64,000 nt of DNA from Burkholderia pyrrocinia. Its GTDB lineage: Bacteria; Pseudomonadota; Gammaproteobacteria; Burkholderiales; Burkholderiaceae. Below, piece by piece: positions 1-7,832 of this stretch. The DNA lies in the NCBI RefSeq assembly GCF_022809715.1, contig NZ_CP094459.1:3472001-3536000 (forward strand), written 5' to 3'. Under the pieces are notes generated by a model. That model had not been told where the DNA came from and searched no databases. It was given only the letters and a program-made list of their open reading frames with translations. Every line of letters begins with the position of its first letter. Within the stretch, counting starts at the first letter, position 1. Both the position numbers and the translations under genes were made by a program.

Positions 1-826
1 CGTACGAGTCGTACGCGCGGAATTTCGCGACCACGCGACGCGGCGTGCCGTTCACGTACTCGGTCGTCAGCGCCGACACGGTGCGGCCCGTCCAGCCCTT
101 GTTCGCCTTGATGCCGAACACGTTGTAGCTGGTCGAGCCGTCGGCCGCGCGGATCTCGCGCTTGCCCCAGCCCGATTCGAGCGCGGCCTGGCCGACGATG
201 AAGCGCGCCGGGATGCCGGTCGACGCACTGGCCGCCTGCGCGGGAGCCGCGAGCCGGTCGACGAACGCGTCGGCGTCCGGCGCGCCGCTCGCGCCCTTCA
301 GCGGCGGCGTCAGCGCACTGCCGGCCGAGTAGCCGCGCGCGCCGGCGAGCCCGCCGTTGTTCCCGGCCGCGTTCGCGTACGCGCGCGCCATCGCGTTCAT
401 CGCGGCGAGGCTGCCTTCGTTGCCGGCCGTGCCGAGACCGCCCGCGCCCAAGCCGGCCGCGCCCATCCCGCCCGCGCCGACGCCGGCCGTGTCGCTGCCC
501 GCGCCCTGCCCCGCATTGCGCAGCAGCTGCTTCATCAGCGCGTCGGCGACGCCGATCCCGCGCGTCGACATCTGCTGCGCGAGCTGCTGGTCGAGCATCG
601 ACGTGTACATCTTCGACGTATGCGAATCGAACAGCCCGCCGTCGGGCGACGCGTCGCGCATGCTCTTGAGCATCATCTGCGTGAACATCGCATCGAACTG
701 GCCCGCGACGGCCTTCGCACCGGCCTGCGGCGACTGCTTCGCCTGCGCGCGCAGCGCGTCGAAACCCTGCACGTCGAGCGCGAAGCGCTGCGTGAGGTCG
801 TTCGCGTTAGGAAGATTCGCTGCCAT
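1..826 (-). CDS. flgJ: Flagellar rod-assembly protein / peptidoglycan hydrolase FlgJ (partial, C-terminus cut by window edge)
   Basis: FlgJ caps the growing rod and opens the peptidoglycan so that the rod can cross the periplasm. The N-terminal rod-binding domain is recognisable (FDAMFTQMMLKSMRDA, near residues 45-60). It is followed by a Gly/Ala/Met-rich linker and the muramidase (glucosaminidase) domain, with its catalytic-Glu motif AALESGWGKRE and the YNVFGIKA block. The ATG starts directly after the flgI stop codon, so the two genes are translationally coupled. The reading frame is open to base 1, so the last part of the enzyme domain lies outside the window. It is the last visible gene of the flgBCDEFGHIJ operon. 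The linker is longer and more Gly-rich than in enteric FlgJ. Confidence 0.95.
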   Translation of the reverse strand, partial: MAANLPNANDLTQRFALDVQGFDALRAQAKQSPQAGAKAVAGQFDAMFTQMMLKSMRDASPDGGLFDSHTSKMYTSMLDQQLAQQMSTRGIGVADALMKQLLRNAGQGAGSDTAGVGAGGMGAAGLGAGGLGTAGNEGSLAAMNAMARAYANAAGNNGGLAGARGYSAGSALTPPLKGASGAPDADAFVDRLAAPAQAASASTGIPARFIVGQAALESGWGKREIRAADGSTSYNVFGIKANKGWTGRTVSALTTEYVNGTPRRVVAKFRAYDSY

Positions 827-2011
827 TTAGATGACCTCCAGGTCGGCGCGCAGCGCGCCGGCCGCCTTCATCGCCTGCAGGATCGACATCAGGTCCGCCG
901 GCGTCGCGCCGAGCGTGTTCAGCGCCTTCACGACGTCCGCGAGGTTCGCGCCGGCCGTCACCATCTTCAGCGCGCCGTTGTCCTGCTTGAGCTGGATCTG
1001 CGACTGCTGCGCCACCACCGTCTGCCCGTTCGAGAACGGCCCCGGCTGCGACACGACCGGCTGCGTGTTGACGACGACCGACAGGTTGCCGTGCGCGACC
1101 GCGCAGCTCTGCAGCGTGACCATCTGGTTCATCACGATCGAGCCGGTGCGCGCGTTCAGGATCACCTTCGCCGCCGCCTTGTCCGGGCTCACGTCGAGGT
1201 TCTGCAGCCGCGCCATGAACGCGACCTGCTGCGCCGAGTCGGCCGGCGCCGCGAGCTGGATCGTGCGGCCGTCGAGCGCCGTCGCGGTGCCCGGGCCGAA
1301 GCTCGAATTGACCGCGGACACGATCCGCTGCGCGGTGCCGTAGTCCATGTCGTTCAGCTGCAATTGCAGCACGCCGTTCATCTGCGCGATCGCGTTCGGC
1401 ACCGAACGCTCGACGATCGCGCCGCCGACGATCCGGCCGGCCGCGAGCTGGTTCACCTGCACGCGGCTGCCGTTCGCGCTGGCGCCCGCGCCGCCGACGG
1501 CCATGTTGCCCTGCGCGAGTGCGTACACCTGCCCGTCCGCGCCCTTCAGCGGCGTGAGCAGCAGCGTGCCGCCGCGCAGGCTTTTCGCGTTGCCGAGCGA
1601 CGACACGGTCACGTCGAGCGCCTCGCCGGGCCGCGCGAACGGCGGCAGCGTGGCGGTCACCATCACGGCCGCGACGTTCTTCAGCTGCATGTTGTTCAGC
1701 GACGACGAACCGCCGTTGGCCGAGCCGTTGTTGATCGAGATGCCGAGGTTCGCGAGCATGTTCGCGAGCGTCTGCGTCGTGAACGGCGTCTGCATGGTCT
1801 GGTCGCCGGTGCCGTCGAGGCCGACGACGAGGCCATAGCCGATCAGCGGGTTGTCGCGCACGCCCTGGATCTGCGCGAGATCCTTCAGGCGTTCCGCGTG
1901 CGCGGGCACCGCGCCGAACACGCAGGCCGCGGCCGCGAACGCGACGGCGAGCCGCGCGAACGCTCGTGCGCGGGACGACAGGCGGTTGAACAGGGGCTTG
2001 TGCATCGTCAT
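827..2011 (-). CDS. flgI: Flagellar P-ring protein FlgI
   Basis: FlgI forms the periplasmic P ring, the bushing around the rod in the peptidoglycan layer. The 394-residue product has the family length. It begins with a Sec signal peptide (hydrophobic [19 protein letters not shown]) and continues with the hallmark [31 protein letters not shown] region, shown here only as the start [20 protein letters not shown]. The C-terminal end, [19 protein letters not shown], is typical. The start ATG overlaps the flgH stop by one base (TGATG), and a second in-frame ATG lies two codons later. It is co-transcribed with flgH upstream and flgJ downstream. Confidence 0.96.
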   Translation of the reverse strand: MTMHKPLFNRLSSRARAFARLAVAFAAAACVFGAVPAHAERLKDLAQIQGVRDNPLIGYGLVVGLDGTGDQTMQTPFTTQTLANMLANLGISINNGSANGGSSSLNNMQLKNVAAVMVTATLPPFARPGEALDVTVSSLGNAKSLRGGTLLLTPLKGADGQVYALAQGNMAVGGAGASANGSRVQVNQLAAGRIVGGAIVERSVPNAIAQMNGVLQLQLNDMDYGTAQRIVSAVNSSFGPGTATALDGRTIQLAAPADSAQQVAFMARLQNLDVSPDKAAAKVILNARTGSIVMNQMVTLQSCAVAHGNLSVVVNTQPVVSQPGPFSNGQTVVAQQSQIQLKQDNGALKMVTAGANLADVVKALNTLGATPADLMSILQAMKAAGALRADLEVI

Positions 2012-2700
2012 CACCACGGCGCGATGTTGAGGAAGAAGCGCTGCAGCCAGCCCATCGTCTCGGCTTCGTTGATGTAGCCCTTCGCCGAGTATTCGATCCG
2101 CGCGTCGGCGACCTGCGTCGAGTAGACCGAGTTCGCGCCCGAGATCGTGTTCGGGTTGACGATGCCCGAGAAGCGCACGAATTCGTTGCCCTGGTTGATC
2201 AGCATCTGCTTCTCGCCGCTGACGACGAGGTTGCCGTTCGGCAGCACGTTGGTGACGGTCACCGTGATCGTGCCGTTGAACGTGTTCGCCGCGCTCGCGC
2301 CGCCGGTCGCCGCGAACTTGTTGTTGCCGGCCGCCGACAGGTTCGCCTTCGCGAACAGCCCGCCGAGGAAGCCGGCCGTCGGCACGTCGAAGCCGGTGTT
2401 GCCCTGCCGGTTCGTGTTCGCGCCCGACGATTTCGTCGCGTTGATGTTTTCCGCGATCACGATCGTCAGGATGTCGCCGGTGTTGCGCGGCCGCTGATCC
2501 TCGAAAAGCGGCCGCCCCGCGTAGCCGGGGTTGTAGATCGAGCCGGGCGCCTGCATCGACATCGGCGCTGGCGGCTGCGCCGTCATCGGCTGCTGGATGA
2601 TCGGATCGCGCGGGATCTGCGCGCAACCGGCGAGCGCCGCCACCGCGACCGCGCACGCGGCGCGGACGGTGGCTGACGAGGGGAGGCGAACCTGCTTCAT
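2011..2700 (-). CDS. flgH: Flagellar L-ring lipoprotein FlgH
   Basis: FlgH builds the outer-membrane L ring that completes the rod bushing. The 229-residue product starts with a lipoprotein signal peptide ending in the lipobox LAGC (Cys near residue 26), which fits lipid anchoring. The conserved FlgH core is visible: [20 protein letters not shown], then [20 protein letters not shown], and the end [20 protein letters not shown]. It lies between flgG (about 20 bp upstream) and flgI (1-bp overlap) in the flg operon. Confidence 0.96.
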   Translation of the reverse strand: MKQVRLPSSATVRAACAVAVAALAGCAQIPRDPIIQQPMTAQPPAPMSMQAPGSIYNPGYAGRPLFEDQRPRNTGDILTIVIAENINATKSSGANTNRQGNTGFDVPTAGFLGGLFAKANLSAAGNNKFAATGGASAANTFNGTITVTVTNVLPNGNLVVSGEKQMLINQGNEFVRFSGIVNPNTISGANSVYSTQVADARIEYSAKGYINEAETMGWLQRFFLNIAPW

Positions 2701-2721
2701 GGCGACGACGGGGTGTTCCGG

Positions 2722-3510
2722 TTAGCTCTTCATCTGCGTGACGGTCTGCAGCATCTGGTCGGACGTGGTCACGGCCTTGCTGTTGATCTCGTAGGCACGC
2801 TGCGTCTGGATCATGTTGACGAGCTCCTGCACGACGTTCACGTTCGACGCTTCGACATAACCCTGGTTGAGCACGCCCGCGCCGTTCAGCCCCGGCTGCG
2901 ACACGTTGGGCGCGCCCGACGACGTCGTCTCGGAGAACAGGTTCTCGCCGCGCGCCTCGAGGCCGGTCGGGTTGATGAAGGTCGCGATCTGCAGCGAGCC
3001 GATCTGCACCGCGTTGCCCGAGCCCGGCTGCGTGACCGACACGACGCCGTCCTTGCCGATCGTCAGCGACTGCGCGTTCTGCGGCACGGTGATCGCCGGC
3101 AGGATCTGGTAGCCGCTCGACGTGACGAGCTGGCCCTGCGCGTTGGTCTGGAACGAGCCGTCGCGCGTGTACGCATTGGTGCCGTCCGGCATCAGCACCT
3201 GGAAGAAGCCCGCGCCGTTGATCGCGACGTCCTTCGAGTTGCCGGTCTGCGTGAGGCCGCCCTGCGTGTACAGGCGCTCGGTCGCGACCTGCTGCACGCC
3301 GGTGCCGAGCTGCAGGCCCGACGGCAGCTCGGTCTGCTGCGTCGAGTTCGCGCCGGGCTGACGGATCGTCTGGTAAAGCAGATCCTCGAACACCGCGCGC
3401 GACGCCTTGAAGCCGTTCGTGCTGGTGTTCGCGAGGTTGTTCGAAATCACGTCCATCTGCGCCTGCTGCGCATTCATGCCGGTGGCGGCGATGTAGAGCG
3501 AACGGTTCAC
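2722..3510 (-). CDS. flgG: Flagellar distal rod protein FlgG (GTG start)
   Basis: FlgG forms the distal rod. The 262-residue product has the rod/hook N-terminal motif [19 protein letters not shown] and the C-terminal motif [20 protein letters not shown]. The start is GTG at 3510: an AGGAGA Shine-Dalgarno at 3519-3524 is well spaced, and family proteins begin at this residue. A longer upstream reading would run into the repeat element and has no support. Unlike its operon partners, flgG is separated from the preceding gene flgF by about 318 bp, because structured repeat A sits between them. The ribosome-binding site lies just outside the repeat, so translation initiation is intact. Confidence 0.95.
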   Translation of the reverse strand: MNRSLYIAATGMNAQQAQMDVISNNLANTSTNGFKASRAVFEDLLYQTIRQPGANSTQQTELPSGLQLGTGVQQVATERLYTQGGLTQTGNSKDVAINGAGFFQVLMPDGTNAYTRDGSFQTNAQGQLVTSSGYQILPAITVPQNAQSLTIGKDGVVSVTQPGSGNAVQIGSLQIATFINPTGLEARGENLFSETTSSGAPNVSQPGLNGAGVLNQGYVEASNVNVVQELVNMIQTQRAYEINSKAVTTSDQMLQTVTQMKS

Positions 3511-3537
3511 TTGTCGATTCTCCTGCGTGGGCTGGCA

Positions 3538-3825
3538 TAGGGTCTGTTTACATATGGAACGCGCATGCGTTGCCACGAGAACGGCCGCTCGCGAGGCGCG
3601 CGACGCTGCGAATACTGGACGTATTCGCAAGGAGCGCAACGCGGCGAGCGGCCGTTCTCGTGGCAACCCCAAATTAAAAAATTCATGTCACGGGAATGCC
3701 CGAAATCGCCCGTATGGCGGCGTCGCTCGTCGCTTGTTTGGCGCGGCCAAACGGCGCTCCTCACTTCTTGCCCTACGAGCGATTTCGGGCATTCGCATGT
3801 GCGTTCCATATGTAAACAGACCCTA
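3538..3825. repeat. Structured repeat element, copy A (terminal inverted repeats plus two long hairpins)
   Basis: This noncoding element fills the flgF-flgG gap. Its ends are inverted repeats starting TAGGGTCTGTTTACATATGG: 31 of 32 bases pair between 3538-3569 and 3794-3825. Inside are two hairpins. Stem 1 is 23 perfect pairs (3570-3592 with 3644-3666) around a 51-base loop. Stem 2 is 20 of 21 pairs (3694-3714 with 3774-3794) around a 59-base loop, with a C3710/A3778 mismatch. Loop 1 itself holds the palindrome GCGAATAC/GTATTCGC. A 27-base A/T-rich linker separates the hairpins. TA flanks both ends (TAGGG...CCCTA), as expected for insertion at a TA target. Copy B is at 16225-16518 and a truncated copy C is at 54069. 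No convincing reading frame is present. The architecture is seen directly; a mobile origin is inferred. Confidence 0.9.
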
Positions 3826-3828
3826 GGC

Positions 3829-4587
3829 TCAGCTGAAGTTGAGCAGCTGGTTTGCCGTCTGCTCGTTCTGGTCGGCCGTCTGGATCAGCTTCGACTGAAG
3901 CTGGAACGCGCGCGCGTTGTCGATCATCGCGACCATCGCGGACACCGGGTTGACGTTACTGCCTTCGATCGAATTCGGCGTGACGACCACGTTCGTGTCG
4001 GCATCGGCCGGATTGCCGTCGGCGGTGCGGAACAGCCCGTCGTTGCCGCGCGTGAGCGTGGCCGGATCGGGATTGACGAGCTTCATCTGGTCGACGATCG
4101 CGACCGCCGTCGGCGGGTCGCCCGGCATCAGCGCGGACACGGTGCCGTCCTTGCCGATCGTCACTTCCGCGTTCGGCGGCACCGAGATCGGGCCGCCGTT
4201 GCCGATCACCGGCAGGTTGCTCGCGTTGACGAGCTGGCCGTTCTGGTCGACGTGCAGGTTGCCGGCGCGCGTGTACGCCTCGCTGCCGTCAGCCGTCTGC
4301 ACCGACAGCCAGCCGGCGCCCTGCACGGCGACGTCGAGCGGATTGCCGGTGCGCGTGATCGGACCCGGTGCGTAATCCGCGCCGGGCGTCGACGCGAGCA
4401 CGTAGGTGCGTGTCGTCGTCGGGTCGATGTTGCTGCCGTCGCCGAAATTCATCGGCACCGCGCGATACGTCGCGAGCTGCGCGCGAAAGCCCGTCGTCGA
4501 TGCGTTCGCGAGGTTGTTCGCGACGATCGCCTGCTGGTCGAGCGACTGCGACGCGCCCGTCATCGCCGTGTAGATCAGTCGGTCCAT
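3829..4587 (-). CDS. flgF: Flagellar proximal rod protein FlgF
   Basis: FlgF is one of the proximal rod subunits between the MS ring and the FlgG distal rod. The 252-residue product begins MDRLIYTAMTGASQSLDQQA and ends with the C-terminal helix VSAMVAMIDNARAFQLQSK, both conserved in rod proteins. The internal VQGAGWLSVQTADGSEAYTR block matches the FlgF/FlgG core. The start is 19 bp downstream of the flgE stop, so the gene belongs to the flg operon. Its TGA stop lies three bases from the right end of structured repeat A, so the repeat inserted immediately after the gene without changing the protein. Confidence 0.95.
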   Translation of the reverse strand: MDRLIYTAMTGASQSLDQQAIVANNLANASTTGFRAQLATYRAVPMNFGDGSNIDPTTTRTYVLASTPGADYAPGPITRTGNPLDVAVQGAGWLSVQTADGSEAYTRAGNLHVDQNGQLVNASNLPVIGNGGPISVPPNAEVTIGKDGTVSALMPGDPPTAVAIVDQMKLVNPDPATLTRGNDGLFRTADGNPADADTNVVVTPNSIEGSNVNPVSAMVAMIDNARAFQLQSKLIQTADQNEQTANQLLNFS

Positions 4588-4606
4588 GGCTGCCGGTTAT
4601 CCGCGC

Positions 4607-5848
4607 TTACAGGTTGATGAGCGTCTGGTCGACGGTCTGCTGCGTCTTGATCGTCTGCGCGTTCGCCTGGTAGTTGCGCTGCGCGGTGATCAGGTTGACG
4701 AGCTGCGACGTGAGGTCGACGTTCGAGTTCTCGAGCGCGCTGCCCTGCAGCGTGCCGTGGTTCGTGCTGCCCGGCGCCGAGATCTGCGGCACGCCCGATG
4801 CGGAGGACTCCGCATACTGGTTGCCGCCGAGGTTGACCAGCCCGTTCGGGTTGTTGAAGTTCGCGAGCGCGATCAGGCCGAGCACGGCGGTCTGGCCGTT
4901 CGAGTAGTTGCCGGTCAGCTTGCCGTCGGCGCCGATCGAGTAGGTCGTCAGCGTGCCGCTCGCGTAGCCGTCCTGCGCAAGGTTGTTCACGCCGTCCTTG
5001 CCGCCGTACTGCGTCGTGCCGGTCAGGTCGAGCGTGAGGCTCTGCGGCGTCACCGAGCCGTCGGTGTTCGGCACCGTGAACTGGAACTGGCCGAGCGACG
5101 CGGTCGGCCCGCCCGCGGCCGGCAGCGTCGTGCTCTGGATCGCGCCCGACGAATTGAACGTGACCGTGCCGAGATCGGTCGTGGCGCCGCCCTGGACGCC
5201 CGCGTACGCTTCCCACGTGCCGGCCGCCGACTTCACGAAGTACATGTTGACCGCCTGCGAACCGCCGAGCGAGTCGTACACCTGGATCGACGTCGAGTAG
5301 TTGTAGGTCGTGGTGTCGGTCGCGTTGAACGGCGTCTTGGCCGGCACCGTGTCCTGCGAGTTCAGGTTGAACTGGCCGGTGATCTTGGTCGTCGCGGTCG
5401 GCGCGATGTTGGACGTCGGCGCCTGCAGCGGCACGGTCTGCGCGGTGTTGATCACGCCGCCCGAGCCGGCCGCGTAACCCATCAGGTTGCGGCCCTGCGA
5501 GTCGACGATGAAGCCGTTCTTGTCGCGCTGGAACGTACCGTCGCGCGAGTACGTCGTCACGCCGTTGTTCGACATCTGGAAGAAGCCGTTGCCGTTGATC
5601 GCGACGTCGAGCGACGAGTTCGTCGTATTGATCGTGCCCTGGCCGAACTGCTGCTGCACCGACGCGAGCGTCGTGCCGATGCCGATCTGCGTGTTGACCG
5701 ACGTCGCGACCGAGTTCGCGTACATGTCGGCGAACTGCGCGGTGCTCGACTTGAAGCCGACCGTGTTCGCGTTCGCGATGTTGTTGCCGATCACGTCGAG
5801 CGCGTTCGATGCGCCGGCGAGGCCGCTCAGACCCTGTTGATAACCCAT
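4607..5848 (-). CDS. flgE: Flagellar hook protein FlgE
   Basis: FlgE polymerises into the hook, the universal joint between rod and filament. The 413-residue product starts MGYQQGLSGLAGASNALDVI and contains the NANTVGFKSSTAQFADMYAN rod/hook motif near residue 30. The variable middle is rich in Thr, Gly and Asn, and the product ends SQLVNLITAQRNYQANAQTI. Its length is within the usual range for hook proteins. It is secreted by the flagellar export apparatus and has no Sec signal. It follows flgD, whose capping product directs its polymerisation; hook length is set by FliK, encoded at 52692-54071. Confidence 0.96.
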   Translation of the reverse strand: MGYQQGLSGLAGASNALDVIGNNIANANTVGFKSSTAQFADMYANSVATSVNTQIGIGTTLASVQQQFGQGTINTTNSSLDVAINGNGFFQMSNNGVTTYSRDGTFQRDKNGFIVDSQGRNLMGYAAGSGGVINTAQTVPLQAPTSNIAPTATTKITGQFNLNSQDTVPAKTPFNATDTTTYNYSTSIQVYDSLGGSQAVNMYFVKSAAGTWEAYAGVQGGATTDLGTVTFNSSGAIQSTTLPAAGGPTASLGQFQFTVPNTDGSVTPQSLTLDLTGTTQYGGKDGVNNLAQDGYASGTLTTYSIGADGKLTGNYSNGQTAVLGLIALANFNNPNGLVNLGGNQYAESSASGVPQISAPGSTNHGTLQGSALENSNVDLTSQLVNLITAQRNYQANAQTIKTQQTVDQTLINL

Positions 5849-5875
5849 TTCGGTCTCCGTTTCGGGAAAGCTGAA

Positions 5876-6616
5876 TCAGTTGGACGTAGTGCCGCCGGAC
5901 GACGACGTGTTCGGGAAAATCGACGCGACCTGGGTGAGCCCCACCGTCGTGCCGTTCGACAGCACGAGCCCCGCCGTGCCGTCTGCCTGCTTGATCACGC
6001 TCTGCACCTGTGCGGCCGCGAGCGTCGTGGCCGCCTGCGGCGTGCCGGCGCTGTTGGTATACGACGCGCTGATCGTGTACTTGCCGTCCGGCAGCGCATT
6101 GCCCGCCGCGTCGGTCGGCGTCCAGTTGAACGGCACGGTGCCGGCCGACTGCGCGCCCGCGTTGATCGTGTTCACGACGGCGCCCGCCGAGTTCTTCACG
6201 GTGATCGTCAGGTTCGACACCGAGCTCGCCAGCGACACGCCGAACGGCGACGCCGCGCCGCTCTTCACCGCGACGGCGTTGCCCGGCGCGAGCACGTTCG
6301 AGCCGATCAGCAGCGCGGCCTGCGTCTGCTGGCCGGCCGTGAGCTGCGTCGACAGCGACGTGAGCGACGTGTTCAGCTGCGCGATGCCGCTCACCGTGTT
6401 GATCTGCGCGAGCTGCGACGTCATCTGCGAGCTGTCGACCGGGCTCGTCGGATCCTGGTTCTGCAGCTGCGTGACGAGCAGCTTCAGGAACGTCGCCTGC
6501 AGGTCGCTCGCCGACGTGCCGTTGGTCGACGACACTTTGCTGGTGTTCATCGTGTCGGTCGGCAGGGTCGACACGTTCGTGCCGTTGCCGCCGATCGTCG
6601 TGCTGGAGGAAGTCAT
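5876..6616 (-). CDS. flgD: Flagellar hook-capping (scaffold) protein FlgD
   Basis: FlgD is the removable cap needed for hook polymerisation. The 246-residue product has the N-terminal hook-capping motif LQATFLKLLVTQLQNQDPTS (about residues 40-60). This is followed by the FlgD Ig-like/tudor region, recognisable in FNWTPTDAAGNALPDGKYTI. The N-terminal 35 residues are Ser/Thr/Asn-rich, as usual for an export substrate. It lies between flgC (about 55 bp upstream) and flgE (about 27 bp downstream) in the same operon. Confidence 0.95.
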   Translation of the reverse strand: MTSSSTTIGGNGTNVSTLPTDTMNTSKVSSTNGTSASDLQATFLKLLVTQLQNQDPTSPVDSSQMTSQLAQINTVSGIAQLNTSLTSLSTQLTAGQQTQAALLIGSNVLAPGNAVAVKSGAASPFGVSLASSVSNLTITVKNSAGAVVNTINAGAQSAGTVPFNWTPTDAAGNALPDGKYTISASYTNSAGTPQAATTLAAAQVQSVIKQADGTAGLVLSNGTTVGLTQVASIFPNTSSSGGTTSN

Positions 6617-6671
6617 CCTGGGTGGCCTTCTATCGGAACTGTCGGGTCTGTAAGGTCGGTCGGCGCGCGGC

Positions 6672-7097
6672 TCACGAGCCGATCGTCAGCGTCTTGAGCA
6701 TCAGCGTCTTCGCGGTGTTCAGCGTCTCGACGTTGGCCTGGTACGAGCGCGACGCCGAGATCATGTTCACCATCTCCTGCACCGGGTCGACGTTCGGCAT
6801 CTGCACGTAGCCGTTCGCGTCGGCGGCCGGGTTCGCCGGGTCGTAGGTCGACTTCATCGGCGACGGGTCGTCCATCACCTTCGTCACGCGCACGCCGCCC
6901 ACGCCCTGGCCGGACGCGGTGCGCGCGCCGCCCATCGGGTCGGTCGCGAACACGACCTGCTTGGCCTTGTACGGCTTGCCGTCGGGGCCGGTGGCGCTGT
7001 CGGCGTTCGCGAGGTTCGACGCGGTGACGTTCAGGCGCTGCGATTGCGCGGACAGCGCCGAACCGGCGACGCCGAAGATGTTCATCAACGAAGGCAT
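6672..7097 (-). CDS. flgC: Flagellar proximal rod protein FlgC
   Basis: FlgC is a proximal rod subunit. The 141-residue product starts [20 protein letters not shown] and continues with the signature [20 protein letters not shown]. It ends with the conserved C-terminal helix [20 protein letters not shown]. Family length is about 135-145 residues. It is the second gene of the operon, 42 bp after flgB, and both products are early export substrates that assemble together on FliE. Confidence 0.96.
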   Translation of the reverse strand: MPSLMNIFGVAGSALSAQSQRLNVTASNLANADSATGPDGKPYKAKQVVFATDPMGGARTASGQGVGGVRVTKVMDDPSPMKSTYDPANPAADANGYVQMPNVDPVQEMVNMISASRSYQANVETLNTAKTLMLKTLTIGS

Positions 7098-7139
7098 GGA
7101 GGCTCCTTGTGCTTGTGCGCGGGTTCGGAAGCGGCGCGC

Positions 7140-7628
7140 TTACGAGTTCGTCGAGATCGCGGCGATCATGGCCTTGATCTGCTGGGTCATCACGGTCATC
7201 CCGGTTTCGTAGTGCAGCGCGTTGTTCGCGAACTGCACGCGTTCGACGTCGAGATCGACCGTGTTGCCGTCGAGCGACGGCTGCAGCGGCATCCGGTACT
7301 GCGCGCGGCCGTAGTCGTCGGCCGGGCCGCCCGTCGGGATCAGCTTCGCCGTGCCGGCCATGTGACCCGCCGCCGTCGACACCATCGACATGCCGCTCGT
7401 CACGCCGGCCGGCTGCGTCATCGGCAGTTGCGCGGCGTTGCTCGGCGCGAGGCCGCCGTTGGTCTGCTTCAGCGAGCGCGCGAGCGTCGACGCGAAATCG
7501 ACGTCGCGGGCCTGGTAGCCGGGCGTGTCGGCGTTCGCGATGTTCGACGACAGCAGTTCCTGCCGATAGGCGCGCACGTCGAGCGCCTGTCGGCCGAACG
7601 CGAATTCCGCATCGAGTTTGTCCAGCAT
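7140..7628 (-). CDS. flgB: Flagellar proximal rod protein FlgB
   Basis: FlgB is the first proximal rod subunit after FliE. The 162-residue product begins MLDKLDAEFAFGRQALDVRA and contains the rod motif LLSSNIANADTPGYQARDVD. The C-terminal part, NALHYETGMTVMTQQIKAMI, is typical. The start at 7628 was chosen because all FlgB homologues begin near this residue; the upstream in-frame extension is arginine-rich and unlike the family. It is the promoter-proximal gene of the minus-strand flg operon and faces flgA across a 204-bp divergent control region. Confidence 0.95.
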   Translation of the reverse strand: MLDKLDAEFAFGRQALDVRAYRQELLSSNIANADTPGYQARDVDFASTLARSLKQTNGGLAPSNAAQLPMTQPAGVTSGMSMVSTAAGHMAGTAKLIPTGGPADDYGRAQYRMPLQPSLDGNTVDLDVERVQFANNALHYETGMTVMTQQIKAMIAAISTNS

Positions 7629-7832
7629 GTGTGCGTCTCTCCGTATGAAGCGCTGCACGCCCCTCGCGCCGGATGGCGACCCGAGAGGCTTTTTTCCATG
7701 ACAGCGATGGTAGGCGCCGCACGCAACCGGCAATCGGGCGAATAACGCGGCAAAGCCCCCCTCTATTCATCGTTTGCGCGGCGGCCCCGCTCCCTAGAAT
7801 GCAAATCGGATCAACGGATCGAGGACACGGCT
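7629..7832. promoter_or_regulatory. Divergent flgB/flgA control region with a possible FlhDC box
   Basis: This 204-bp gap separates the start codons of two divergent flagellar operons. A sigma-70-like pair for flgA is TTGCGC (7774-7779) and TAGAAT (7795-7800); the 15-bp spacer is short. Upstream, AATCGGGCGAATAACG (7732-7747) resembles an FlhDC half-site (AAYGSNNNAAATARCG), which would suit class II flagellar genes. It overlaps CGCGGCAAAGCC at 7746-7757, a 12-mer that recurs in the fliE/fliF divergent region. The assignments rest on consensus similarity only. Confidence 0.45.

Noticed and set aside
827..3538. A 903-codon open frame whose C-terminal part is FlgI
   Set aside because: Only the FlgI part is real. 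The upstream part is an out-of-frame reading of flgG and flgH, and FlgI has its own start at 2011 with a signal peptide.
3565..3820. Short open frames inside structured repeat A
   Set aside because: They cross hairpin arms, have no ribosome-binding site and are not preserved in copy B. The conserved features are structural.
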